Source: Diplocarpon mali (lineage: Eukaryota > Ascomycota > Leotiomycetes > Helotiales > Drepanopezizaceae). From it: a stretch of 57,862 nucleotides of DNA. This document shows, one piece after another, positions 1 to 10,641 of this stretch (positions are counted from its first letter, which is position 1; each line of letters starts with the position of its first letter). The stretch spans positions 146,600 through 204,461 of the forward strand of contig JAENRP010000052.1 of NCBI GenBank assembly GCA_024741835.1, read 5' to 3'. The translations under genes were made by a program, and so were the position numbers. A model generated the notes under the pieces. It saw nothing but the letters and a program-made list of their open reading frames with translations. It was not told the DNA's origin and ran no database searches.

Positions 1-63
1 CCCCCATTCCATAATCCCCGTCTCGATTGCGATCCTACCCCTCCTTTGGGCTAACAGCTGGTC

Positions 64-1955
64 ATGGCAGCAGCAGTAACCACCGCTTCGGGGGCAACAT
101 GGCAAGAGGTCGCAGCAGATAGGCAGAAGCACCGCGATGCCACGATCGCAGCCCTCGAACCTGCTCTTCCGGACATCCAAGATGTGCCTCAGAACACTCT
201 GCCGATGGCGAAGCAGTATCTCACCGCGGAGGAGGTCAGGATCACCGAGAGCCTTGTTGAGGATCTGGTCGTGCAGCTCGCGGAGGGAGATCTCAGCTCG
301 ACGGCGGTCGTCAGGGCGTTCCTCCGACGGGCGGGCCTTGCGCAGAAAGCTGTAAGTCCTCTCCCCCAGCACTCGCCCCAATGTTAATATCAGCGACAGA
401 CCAACTGCATCACCGAACTTCTCCCTGATCGAGCCCTCGGACGCGCAGCGTACCTCGACTCATACTTCCAAGAGCACAAGAAGCCCGTCGGCCCTCTGCA
501 TGGCATACCGATCAGTGTGAAGGAGCATATCAGCATGAAGGGCCTCGATATCAATGCGGGGTTTGTGGCGTGGGCTGGTACGGTTGCGGAGGAAGATGCG
601 CAGATCTTGCGGATTCTGTGGGAGGCTGGCGCGGTCTTCCATGCGAGGACGACGCAGCCACAGAGCCTGATGCACCTGGAGACGAGCAGTAACCTCTACG
701 GGTGAGTCGCTGCCGCTGCGCATGGGCCGAACTAGTGCGCTGATGGCACGCAGCGTCACGACGAACCCGTTCAACACGAGTCTGACATGCGGTGGATCGT
801 CCGGAGGCGAGGGCGCACTCATCGGGTTCCGCGGGAGCTGTCTGGGGATTGGCACGGACATTGGAGGCTCGATCCGGGGCCCTGCTGCGAACAATGGTCT
901 CTATGGGATGAAACCCACGACCGTTAGACTTCCAGTGAAAGGATGGGCTGCTACTATGTTCGGATCCGAGTCGATAGTGGCAACGATCGGGCCACTCTCG
1001 ACGAGTCTGGAGGGCTGCAAGTTGTTCATGAAGACGCTCATTGATGCGAAGCCCTGGCTGGAGGATCCTGCGTTGCTGCCCATCGCTTGGAAGGAGGAGG
1101 ACTTCTTCCAGGGCCGGAAGTTGAAGATTGGGGTCTTGTGGGATGATGGCGTCGTCAAGCCACACCCGCCGGTAACCAGAGCGTTGAAGCAAGTCGTTGA
1201 TAAGCTGAAAGCGAGCGGGGATGTAGAGGTCGTGGAATGGAAGCCCTATAAGCACGATGAGGCATGGGAGATAATAGTAGGTGGCATGTTTCACGGTCCG
1301 GAACCTCAGCTGACTTTCCCACGGGCGAATCTCTACTTCTGCGACGGGGGTGCCGAGGAGATCGCTGCGATAGAAGCGTCGTCGGAACCTATGAGACCAC
1401 TCACCAGATACATCATCAGCGACAACCCTCACCGGGTGTCTCACACGATACCGTCTCTCTGGTCTTCGGTACAGCGACGAGAAAAATACCGCAACGAATA
1501 CGCGGCGCTCTGGAACAAGACCGCCACTTCTCTCGGACCAAACGGTGACCTCCAAGGCATGGTTGACGTTATCCTATGTCCCGTGGGTCCATCCAGCGCC
1601 CCCAAAATCGATACTGCGAGATGGTGGGGATATACCAGCCAGTGGAATTTGCTAGACTACCCCGCGCTGGTTTTCCCTGTCGACCAAGTCGACACGGAAA
1701 AGGACGGCGAGAGGACCGAGTATGAGCCGCGCAATGAGAAGGATCGGTACAACTGGCATCTGTGGGAGAAGTACGGTGCAGAGGGGTACAAAGACGCGCC
1801 TGTCAGTCTGCAGCTCGTTGGCAGGAGGTATGTGTTCTGACGTCGGAGGCTGCGGTGTGCTGACACGAAACTCTAGGTACGAGGACGAGAAGGTTGTGCA
1901 GGCTTTGGAGATTCTGAAGAAAGAGGTCGGATTGCCCTTTGTCGAGTACATCTAG
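64..1955 (+). CDS. Amidase, fungal acetamidase (AmdS-like) family
   Basis: Hydrolyses a carboxamide to acid plus ammonia; the substrate is not determined. Four exons fit one frame: 64-351, 400-701, 754-1827, 1877-1955, giving 580 residues, close to the usual 540-580 of fungal acetamidases. The amidase-signature triad is visible: the Lys in PISVKEHI, the Gly/Ser-rich CGGSSGGEGA, and the nucleophile Ser in GTDIGGSIRGPA. The N-terminal TNCITE and the GPLHGIP motif also match AmdS-type enzymes. Introns 1-3 are 48, 52 and 49 nt with GT-AG ends; the exon-2 acceptor was chosen to keep the family block KATNCITE. The ATG is only 63 bp from the window edge, so the promoter is mostly outside. Family assignment is firm; acetamide as the substrate is inference. 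Confidence 0.93.
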
Positions 1956-3260
1956 GGTGGGCCGTGGGAGACTCGAGTTGAGGATCTCATCCTGGAGGCG
2001 CCGTGCACCGTCGTACCAGGCTCACGTTGCTGAGCCAGGACGGACTTGGGACGTGGCGGGCTCTCATCGGGAGGTACAGCTGCTCTTTTGCCAGGCGAGG
2101 TTGTTTATGACTCGGCACGACTTGCGATGGGGTGATTGGACTGCTGGATGAACCAAAGGCAATCAAATACCTCCCTCTGCGTCGCACGCTGTCTTGTACC
2201 GCGTATGAGCAGCTTCCACACTTGCGTATAAAATCGTATCTCAGCAGGTGTCAATACTGTCAGAGGTAGTGGTACAGCCGCGTGCCGCCGTCCAGTTCTG
2301 TACTGCGGAGCAACGGGTTCTGTTAGCAGGCTACCTACCGCCATACCTGTGCTTTCTGATCTCCTTGCTTTATCTAGATGTAGTACTTGGGCTACATACA
2401 CCTGCATGTTCTACCAAATGCTGCAGGATTACGGTGTCCTCGTTTCGGGAGAGAACAACTCGCGGTGTCGTCGTGACTCGCCACTAGGACCAACTCTCCA
2501 CTGGTACAAGCTCCTCGCTTACCCAGCGGCTTTTGAGCCCGCACAAATCCAGAACATCAACATGCCGTCTGCAACAAGGAGAGCCGTTATTCCTTTGGCG
2601 GGTCGGCCGAAATCAGGCGTGGAAATTATCCACCGCAAAGGGGTAAAAAGTAAGGAGCATCAACCAACATGCTTGTAAGAAAATGGTCGTCCCTCAGACG
2701 CGAGTCGAATCTGCACAGCTGTGAGCAGCCGTCGGAGAGACGTTGCGGTCCGCACGAAGCGTTCAGGGCCGGAGACGTGGGGGCACTGACGCGCGACATT
2801 CGGATGATCCTGATGCGATTACAATCCGACGCCATAAACCAACTAGACGACCGAGGGGGGCTACTCTGCTGCGACGAGTCGGGACGCTGCTGTTTGCAAG
2901 AGGATAGCAGAGCGCGGGATCCCCGAGGAAGAGCCTGTAGAACAAGACGTAGAGGATAGATCGCGGGCGGCGCTGTCTGTGGCAGTGGCTGTCCATCTGC
3001 TCTGTCGTGCCGGGCGGGGAGCAGATGATGCGGAGTAGCGATCCTGCTCGCGCGGCCAGCCGTGAGTCTCGCGGCGACGACCACGCGGCTGCTGCGTCTC
3101 TTCTCTCCGGGACACTGCTCTGCTACACGCGAGACGTCGGGTTGTCAAGCGTCCACGGCCGGGGCGTGTCGGCGCTGGTTCGAGCAGGATACGCAGTCGA
3201 GAGCCACCGCAGGCAAGAGGATTCTCGCCCTTTCTTTTCTCCTTGGTAGGGATATAACAG

Positions 3261-3900
3261 CCTCAAGGAAGGGTCGAACCCATGCCTTGGTCAATGATGA
3301 CTCCCTCTCGGGCTCAGGCAAGTATATTCCGAAGGAGGTGCTTACATGAACAGAGCCGCCTCGGCTCCGTATCTGGGGACGAGTCTTCCTTGCCGAGGCG
3401 CTTGTTTACTTGACCATCTGAAGCGTCTTCAGCGGCAGGGATCAGATACAACCTTCTTATCGACCCGAGCTATTCAAGAAGTCTTCAAGGCTTCGCGGCT
3501 TGGAGACGTGTCCTTCCCTTTCCCTTTTCCGTGTATACGATAACCTGTCTTGATCACCCTGATATCGATCATGAACCTCTTCCTCTAGTCACGGGTGTAA
3601 TCCTAGAACATATCGGTAGAAGCGAAGGTAAAGGGGATCTGTACAAAAGGCAGCAAAGGCTTCTCGCCCCAGAACTCTTGGAAAGGGATGGCTCTGTTTA
3701 ACCAGGGGGTTTATCGTCCGCTCAAAGGACTCGGTCTCGGCTTTACGGGCTCTTGAGAAAGGATCCAAGAGAATTTGCAGGTTCGTGGGAGGTACCGCGG
3801 ACGAGTATTGAGTCGACGTCGCCGTCCTTGCACCTACCTTTGGTTACAATTCATAGGTATATATCGCCTATTCCAGCGCTTGACGATGTCCGACTCCTCG
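3261..3900 (+). repeat. Dispersed repeat, GC-rich copy (copy S)
   Basis: This segment aligns by eye, with gaps, to the inverted segment 25440-26055 and to 27139-27370. Shared landmarks include the stretch around 3271 (GGGTCGAACCC, versus AGAGTCGAACCT at 27144), the block near 3375 (TATCTGGGGACGAGTC, versus TATCTGAAGACAAGTC near 27240), and GAAGCGTCTTC near 3420. Differences are mostly C-to-T and G-to-A in the other copies, so this is the least mutated one. On the minus strand a broken frame reads KDGDVDSILV... and ...PANSLGSFLKS before a stop, matching FILI...FANSLDYFQRS in copy R. No transposase or RT motif was recognised, so the element type is unknown. Confidence 0.6.
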
Positions 3901-5648
3901 AATTGCTCCAGGTGACAGTAAGAAAGCAAGCTTCGTAATTTGGTTCAGAAAACCAAGATGTATGACACAATCTCCCCGCTTAACCTCGGCATATATATCC
4001 GGAGGTATATATAGAGTGGCGCGGGTGACCGGTATATGTGATACATGACTGCATTGCACTGGACCCCCCGCATTCTTGGCCATCGGCGCCACAAATAGCA
4101 ACGGGGCTGTGACAGGTATTGGCGAGGGATCCAGCGGGGCTGGTACGGGCTTGCGTCGGAGCTTCGTGCCAGGGGATTGATGAGTGGCCGACGCGATACT
4201 TGTTCGCAGGCCGGACGAGCCCCCCTTTGACGATACACGGAATCTTGCACCGCACTGCTGTACTCAGCCCTCCCTGGATTTCAACTCGTAGTATGGTGTT
4301 TTGCCACGCGCTGGGTGGTCTCGCCGGCCGCCTGGCCTCGGCAGCAACACGGCCGGACACGTCCCTGACCGTATGGACTCCTCGCAGCGCGATGAGTAAA
4401 CGATGGAGACGCGTGAGAAAACCAGAGCGGGGGGATGGCGGAGCTCAGCTATCGGGCTGGATCAGTATCCGCTCTCCTAGAATTTGGGTTCGAAGCTGGT
4501 TGGGATGTGCAGGTCGGTCATCGGTCATCGAGCTCAGCGATAGGGCTGAGACAGCCTCCACTTCTCCAACGTTGCTATAATTAGCTTGGACTTTGCAGCC
4601 CAGTCATCAAGCGCGGCCGTGTAATTGGATCAAGGAGGGCAGATGTCGGTATTGCTGGGGATGGGGCCCAGTACAAACAGGGGTTTCCGTGTGTTGTATG
4701 CAGTGGTGTCTAATGTGTAGGTGGCATGGCCTCAAGGGCCATTATATGCTACTCGCCATGGCTGGTGCCAAGGCCAGGCTACCGACGCCAAATGACGACG
4801 TGACCAACACGTGACTTATCCTACAGCAGAGGCTCAAGCGGGCCGGTCGCAAGGTTAGCTACCGGAGGTATCTGGGCTTGATGATATAACTCTACCCGTA
4901 CGCATTGAACCGAAACCTTTCTCCCGCCTCTGACTCTTGTTCACCAGCTTGAAATATCGTCCACGTCCAGAGCATTGGCGATGATGTGAGACAAGGCAGG
5001 AGGGCAAATGTTTACCGCCGCGCGACGAAGCAATCTCCCTACCACGTCTGTCTTTGCAGCGCCCTGGCTTCGATCAAGGGGCCTCGTCTAGGTGTCTCGG
5101 GCTTGGAATAGACCCGGCTTGCCACCTCGACAAAGCTATATAAAGCTATATATGGCATCCCGCGGCGGGGGGGAATCGCTCAGCCGGCAAAAAGCCAAGT
5201 GACCTCGTCGCTGGCCCGACAACCACCACGCCGGCACATCGGCGAGGGTGCATTCGGGGAGAGTTTGCCAGGTTGACTCTGCTTCTGCCTGGTATCTGCC
5301 CGGCTCGGTTGCCAGGCACAAGGTCGGGCTGATAAGAGCACGGGGGATCCCCCCTCAGATAAATCAGATAAATCTGCCGCCATTCGGCTTTGCGTCGCGG
5401 TAGTTGTACCTGGGGGTATTATCTGAAAGTATGATTGACGACGCCGTGCGGTTATGGGTCCTAGCCGATCCACCACACCCGATCGATAGCGAAACCCGCG
5501 AGTTTTATACGAATATGATCAACGGTCACCGCCCTGAGGTTGAGAAGAGGCGAGGAGGGGAGTCTGCAGCGGGTGCTCTGGGGCTCGCATATGTTGTACG
5601 GGGCCTCGAGGACCTCGGTACATGAAGGCAAGGTAGGAAAGGTGGGTA

Positions 5649-5922
5649 GTATACCTGGGGGATCTTGACATGTAATCGCATACATAGAGAATGTAAATAT
5701 CAACAGGAGGGTCGTTGTATACCTGGGGAATCTTGACATGTAATCGCATACACAGAGAATGTAAACAGCAACAGGAGGGTCGTAGCATACCTGGGGAATC
5801 TTGACATGTAATCGCATACATAGAGAATGTAAATATCAACAGGAGGGTCGTTGTATACCTGGGGAATCTTGACATGTAATCGCATACACAGAGAATGTAA
5901 ACAGCAACAAAAGGCTCGTCGA
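5649..5922. repeat. Four-copy 68-bp tandem repeat, alternating A-B-A-B
   Basis: The core ATACCTGGGG starts at 5651, 5719, 5787 and 5855, an exact 68-bp period. Copies 1 and 3 carry ACATAGAGAATGTAAATATC; copies 2 and 4 carry ACACAGAGAATGTAAACAGC at the same place, so the array looks like a duplicated 136-bp dimer. Because 68 is not a multiple of three the open frames crossing it rotate and are not taken as coding. Confidence 0.9.
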
Positions 5923-6709
5923 CGCTTGAGTTAGTCATTTATCACACGGATTCATCCCCGCGAGTGCGATAAACCAACGAGGATCTTGTGACGTGGATTC
6001 CGTACTGATGACCACACCTCTTTTGCAGGATACATGGCAGACTACCCCAATGCGCCGGGACGACTCTGGATGTGTCGATAGGCTACGAGAACCCCCATGC
6101 CTCCCTCCGAAATCCGGGACGACTTTCTACAGTAGCTGAAGCCTTCCAGAGCCCTTCCATCGCCGCAGAGTTCACGCGCGCTGGACTTGCTGTTCGCAAC
6201 GCGGCGGTGCGTGCCGACCTATTCTTGGTCCCGGTAGGAGATCTTCTTCTCTCTCTCGGGACAAGGCTGCGATAATACCTGCGGCGAAGCCCCTCTGATC
6301 CCCCCCCCCGGCGGCGAGCGGTACGGTACTGCAGCAAGTCCGTCACTTAGAGTTTGCGCGGTGAAACTTAGCGCTGGACTGCCGATTGGCATCTAGGGCT
6401 GTATTTATAGCTTCTAGGTTCGAGAGCACAGACGACCTCATTTACGTCAGACTTGGGATATAGTATATATGTGAATCCTCCTATATCAGCTGCTCCAAAT
6501 TGCTGTTCTGGAGTGGTTGAAACATCTCACAGGACGGCAGAGAAGCCGAGGAGTGGGTTCGCAGCCTGCGGAGAAGAGGTACGTCGAAACCGGCCCCTGG
6601 ATCCACAGGGCCCTTGACATGGAAATGGAGACTGATCCTTTGTTTCTTGCTCTGCTTGAGGTAGAATAGCGTGTGAGTTGAGGGTATGTCTGTGATGTGA
6701 GGTGGTGTG

Positions 6710-6716
6710 TATAAAG
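6710..6716 (+). promoter_or_regulatory. Probable TATA box of the GH79 gene
   Basis: TATAAAG lies 147 bp upstream of the GH79 start codon. It is followed by a long pyrimidine-rich tract (6775-6850), a common arrangement in highly expressed filamentous-fungal promoters. Position and sequence only; not tested. Confidence 0.45.
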
Positions 6717-6775
6717 TGACGTGATGCGACAGGGCGAGAACAGCAAGCAAGCGTAGACGTCTTTCTTGACCATCG

Positions 6776-6812
6776 CCTCTTCTTCTTCTTCTTCTTCTTC
6801 TTCTTCTCCTTC
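6776..6812 (+). repeat. (TCT)n microsatellite in the GH79 5' leader
   Basis: About eleven TCT/CTT units followed by more CT-rich sequence up to the start codon at 6863. Likely transcribed as 5' UTR. Confidence 0.85.
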
Positions 6813-6862
6813 TCCATCATTATCTACTTCTTCATCTCCATCTTCTCCACCCTGACACCAGG

Positions 6863-8605
6863 ATGCTCGGCCATCTCAAGCAGTTGCAGGCCGCCTGGCT
6901 CTTCCTGCCGGCTCTGGCGCTGGCGGCGGATCCCACCGCCAGGTACTCCGTGATCTCAACCGCCCCGACCAATGCCCCGGAACTCGGCTACGCGCCGGTG
7001 GGAGTATCGTGAGTTGTTCTGGTGCCGGGCCATGGTGCGGCCTCGTATTGACGGCGCGGTAGGTTCGAGTTCTGGGCCTTCCCGGCGTACTTTCAAGATG
7101 CGGCGGCGGCGGCGACGAAGCAGTGCCTGGCTAACCTCCACACCCTGAGTGGGATATGGCCGCTGATCCGAATCGGCGGATACTCGCAGTAAGTCCCTGG
7201 TTCCGGGGAGGGGCCAGCATCTGGCGCTGAGAGATCTTGCAGGGACCGCGCCACGTACAACCCCGATGCGACGAAGGCGGTGGAGTACAGCATGTCGGAC
7301 CCGTTGTCTGAGCCGGTCGAGCTCAAGTTCGGGCCGGAGTTCATGAAGTTGGCGGCTTCGTACGGCGGGAGGGTGGCGTTTGGTGAGTGCCGCTCCACCT
7401 CGTAGCGACGGCGACGGCGACGGCGAGGGCGTGCGACCATCCATCGAGGGATGCGCTGACCGGCCTAGGACTCAACCGTGCAAATGGCGACTTGCAAGAC
7501 ACCTTGGCCACCTTGGAGCTGGTGCGAGAGAAGGTTCCCAATATCCACTCGGTCGAGCTGGGCAACGAACCCGAAAGCACGTGATCCCGCGGTCCCCCCG
7601 CAGCCCTCCACCCCGCGCGTCGCCTGCTAACACGGCGGAACAGATTACAAGTCTTACAACCGGCCCATCGCCAGCGGCGCTGGAGAGTGGAATCCCGCCA
7701 CCGACGCACAATCCCAGAACAACTGGATTGAGGAGGCGGGCAAGGTGCTTCTCCTGTCCGACTTCTTCCAAGCGGGCAACTTCATCGAGGCGCCGCCGAC
7801 GTGGGGCGCCAGCGAGCTCATCGCGACGCAGAACGACAGCGTCAAGTCGTACGTGCGCAGCTACGCGCACCACCACTACCCCGTTGGCAGCGTGCGCGAC
7901 CTGATGTCGCATCGCAACATCACCGACAGCCTCGAGGTCTTCCGGCCCGAGATCAGCGCGGCGACGGCGGCGGGCAAAGACTTCGTGCTCGGCGAGGCCA
8001 ACACCGCCGGCTCCGGCGGCGACCCGACCGTGAGCCCGGTCTTCGGGGCCGCGCTGTGGACGCTCGACTACGCGCTCCGAGCGCTCTCCATCGGCGTCAA
8101 ACGCGTGCATTTCCACCACTCGCGGCTCGGGGACTGCCCCAACTGCTGGTGGGGTGCTGCCGCCGTCGGCGCCCCCTACTACGGCGCCGTCGCCGCCACC
8201 GCCGCCGTCGCCGGCGGCGCCTTTATCCTGTCGGCCGACGGCGGCGCCAGTATGGGCATCTACATCGTGTACGACTCGGCCCGGAAGCCGATGCGCGCCG
8301 TGCTCTACAACTCGGAGTTCTTCGACGGCAGCAAGACGCGGAACAAGCTGATTTTTCAGCTGGCCGGCCTGACGACCTCGAGCGTGACGGTGCGGCGGCT
8401 GACGGCCACGAGCGCGACGGCCCGGAGCGACCAGGGCCCGGGCGGCGGCGTCACCTTTGCGGGCCAGGGCTTCTCGGGAGGTTCGTGTCTCCCGAGCGGG
8501 GACGAGGTGCGCGAGGAGTTGGCTGTGACCGGCGGGACTGCCACCGTGGTGGTCAGCGCTTCCGAGGCGGTGCTAGTGGAACTGCAGCCCAGCACCGCCC
8601 CGTAG
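6863..8605 (+). CDS. GH79 beta-glucuronidase, secreted
   Basis: Predicted secreted exo-enzyme removing (4-O-methyl-)glucuronic acid, typically from arabinogalactan-protein side chains. Proposed exons: 6863-7008, 7063-7188, 7243-7382, 7469-7576, 7644-8605, giving 493 residues. A signal peptide covers about residues 1-22 (hydrophobic LFLPALALA, then AADP). Family blocks: FEFWAFP, RIGGYSQDRATY, the acid/base in ELGNEPE (E171), AHHHYP, and the nucleophile in VLGEANT (E291); spacing matches the characterised Acidobacterium GH79 enzyme (E173/E287). The C-terminal part fits the GH79 beta-domain. Exon 4 to 5 keeps frame only if the intron starts with GC (7577) instead of the GT at 7581; otherwise there is a frameshift. 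Its same-strand neighbour is a GH43 galactanase 2 kb downstream. Confidence 0.9.
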
Positions 8606-10641
8606 GCCGGTCGGTCGGAGGAGGATACACACCAGGCCGGTCTGCGGCAGGCCGAGGAGACACCCGGCCGATCGGCAGCGGGCGGACCAGGCGACCGTCC
8701 GGCCCATCGGCCTCTGCCCTCCGTCTCGGCGCGGGGATCGCCTCTGGTCCGGCATCAGGAAGAGAAGAGAGTCGCCGGACGCGGGCAGGATGACCCAGAG
8801 CCTCTGACCCCTCTGTATATGTAGATCTGTCAAGCAAGAAGAATGAGATGCTTTCTGTACCACCGCATCTGGATCCTGCGTGGCCTGAATGCTGTCCTGC
8901 CCAGCCTCTCGGGCGTTGCCGTGCTGACTTGCGCAGGTGATTCCGTCCGTTGGATTATGGGGGAGAAGCCGGGGGGGGGGGGATACAGTATATCCGGAAC
9001 TATTATAGGAGATATACGCTAGGAAAAGAGTTGGGCCTGCTAAGGTTTATCTCGAAAGAGGGATGGGGAGGAAGAGGAGAGAACTGATGTATTATGTCTA
9101 TCCTTAAGACTCAGACTAGTATAGAGGAAATACGAGGAAAATAGTATGCCATCTTTTCGGAACTGAGACTGCATCTCCGAGTAAATAGATGGCAAACGGT
9201 CTGCGGAGGTTTCCACATACGCATATCGCGATAGACACAGAGAAAACACAGCAGCAAGGCCTTCGCTGATGATGTAGCTGCATCTGCGAGCTTTCGAACT
9301 CGGACAAACCACTCTTGCAAGCGGTTCTCGAAGACTCTGGCGTGTGGATACGGCGCCGCCCGGCTGGACCTCGTATATAGACTTCGCGTGAGAGACGCAG
9401 GGCAGTGCTCGGGGGCGCGGGGGTCGGATGGATGTGCAGGGAGAAAATCCACCCTGCAGGTCGGCAGATGCCAGAAAATAGTGGGAGAGCAAGGAAGTTG
9501 GTTAGTTGTTTGTAACAAGGTTGTATTCTCGCAGGGAATACGTCCTGTAAAAAGTACTATATGCAAGTTGTGCCTTGTGCCTAAGGCATCTGCTGACTGT
9601 TCCACGCTAACAGCCCGTATTTCCTATGCCTCGAAGTTAGCTCGTCCTCGGATCCGTCCCGCGGCAAAATGAGGTACACGAGCGCCGTCCAAGAGGCGGG
9701 CAGGGGGAGGCCAACGCTCGCAAGGGATGGCCGCTTCGCTTCTGCAGCACGTGCGAGGCGAGGACCGAAATGAACACATTCCGACCCGGCAACCAGAGTC
9801 CGAGCTTGGATCAACAACCTCGCTTGGCTCTTAGTTATGCTATGTGGGTTCTGGGTTAGAGCGCAGGCGCGGGAAACGCTGTGCTGTGTTTCTGTCCCAG
9901 CGAAAACGCGCTTGGAAACTCCTTGTATCTGCCACTCTTGCCCAGCAATCCGGAGCTGTTACTCTGCACCCGCCGAGCCTCCTCTCGAGCTACATGCCAC
10001 ATCCCGCATCCCGCTCCCGCATCCCGCTCCCGCAACCCGCAATCCCGCATCCCGCAATCCCGACCCCTCCGTTCGGCCCCACCCGGTCAAAGCATCCCAG
10101 CCCGGAGAATCCGAAAGCTGCCTTCTGCGTCATGATGAAGGATTCAGCCATCACGCGGATCGGCGTTCAGTCAGACGGTGCACTGCCAAAAAGCCTGGAG
10201 CAAAGAAGACTTGGGCGCAGCAGCCGACCGGAGACCTCCAAGAATCATTCTCCACTACGCAGCCGGGGGGGCCTCGTGAAAGGTGAAACACCTGACTTGG
10301 CTCCATCCATCAACTCGCCGGGGTCGGTTGTCTGGGGGCGGGGGCTGTCGGGGCGGTGTCCTGGCCAGCTATATTTCGCATCGAAATCCCTCGACGACAT
10401 GACGACGCCGACTGCGCATTCTCCGTTTCTCAGCACTTTCCCCAAGCCGAGAGGTCACTCAATTCATACCGTGGTGCACGTGGGAAGCCCCCCTCGGCCG
10501 TCTCCTCCTCACGACCACCCGAAGCCGAGACATCGTCCCCCTCACACCCGCCCTAGCCGAGCCGAAGCTCCCGGTCTGGCTACGCACGGCACGTGATCCA
10601 GACCTTGATCCCCTACCTGGCTCTGCCCGCCCTCCCTTCCG
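8606..10641. other. Intergenic stretch between GH79 and GH43
   Basis: No supported gene. Contains a run of G (8971-8980), an AT-richer part around 9000-9300, and a CCCGCATCCCG-type minisatellite at about 10003-10070. The GH43 promoter should lie in the last few hundred bases; I see no clear TATA box. Confidence 0.55.
10003..10070 (+). repeat. CCCGCATCCCG-type minisatellite
   Basis: Imperfect repetition of ATCCCGC / TCCCGC / ACCCGCA units about 600 bp upstream of the GH43 start codon. Strong C/G strand asymmetry. Confidence 0.7.

Larger units (their letters stand above)
1956..6709. other. Gene-poor intergenic stretch
   Basis: About 4.75 kb with no coding region I can support. Open frames here are short, overlap on both strands and carry no recognisable motif. 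It contains a repeat copy (about 3261-3900), a 68-bp tandem array (5649-5922) and AT-rich patches such as 3985-4030 and 5138-5155. One GC-rich 67-codon frame at 6072-6275 has no recognisable family and no good splice partners. Confidence 0.6.

Noticed and set aside
2626..3084. 152-codon minus frame upstream of the repeat copy
   Set aside because: Ser/Arg/Pro-rich without recognisable features; several equally long frames overlap it.
3261..3300. tRNA-like GGGTTCGACCC (reverse strand) inside the repeat
   Set aside because: The T-arm-like sequence has no matching acceptor, D or anticodon arms, and the decayed copy at 27 kb changes it.
5519..5938. A 139-codon minus-strand frame across the 68-bp tandem repeat
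   Set aside because: The repeat period is not a multiple of three, so the peptide changes with each unit and reflects the repeat only.
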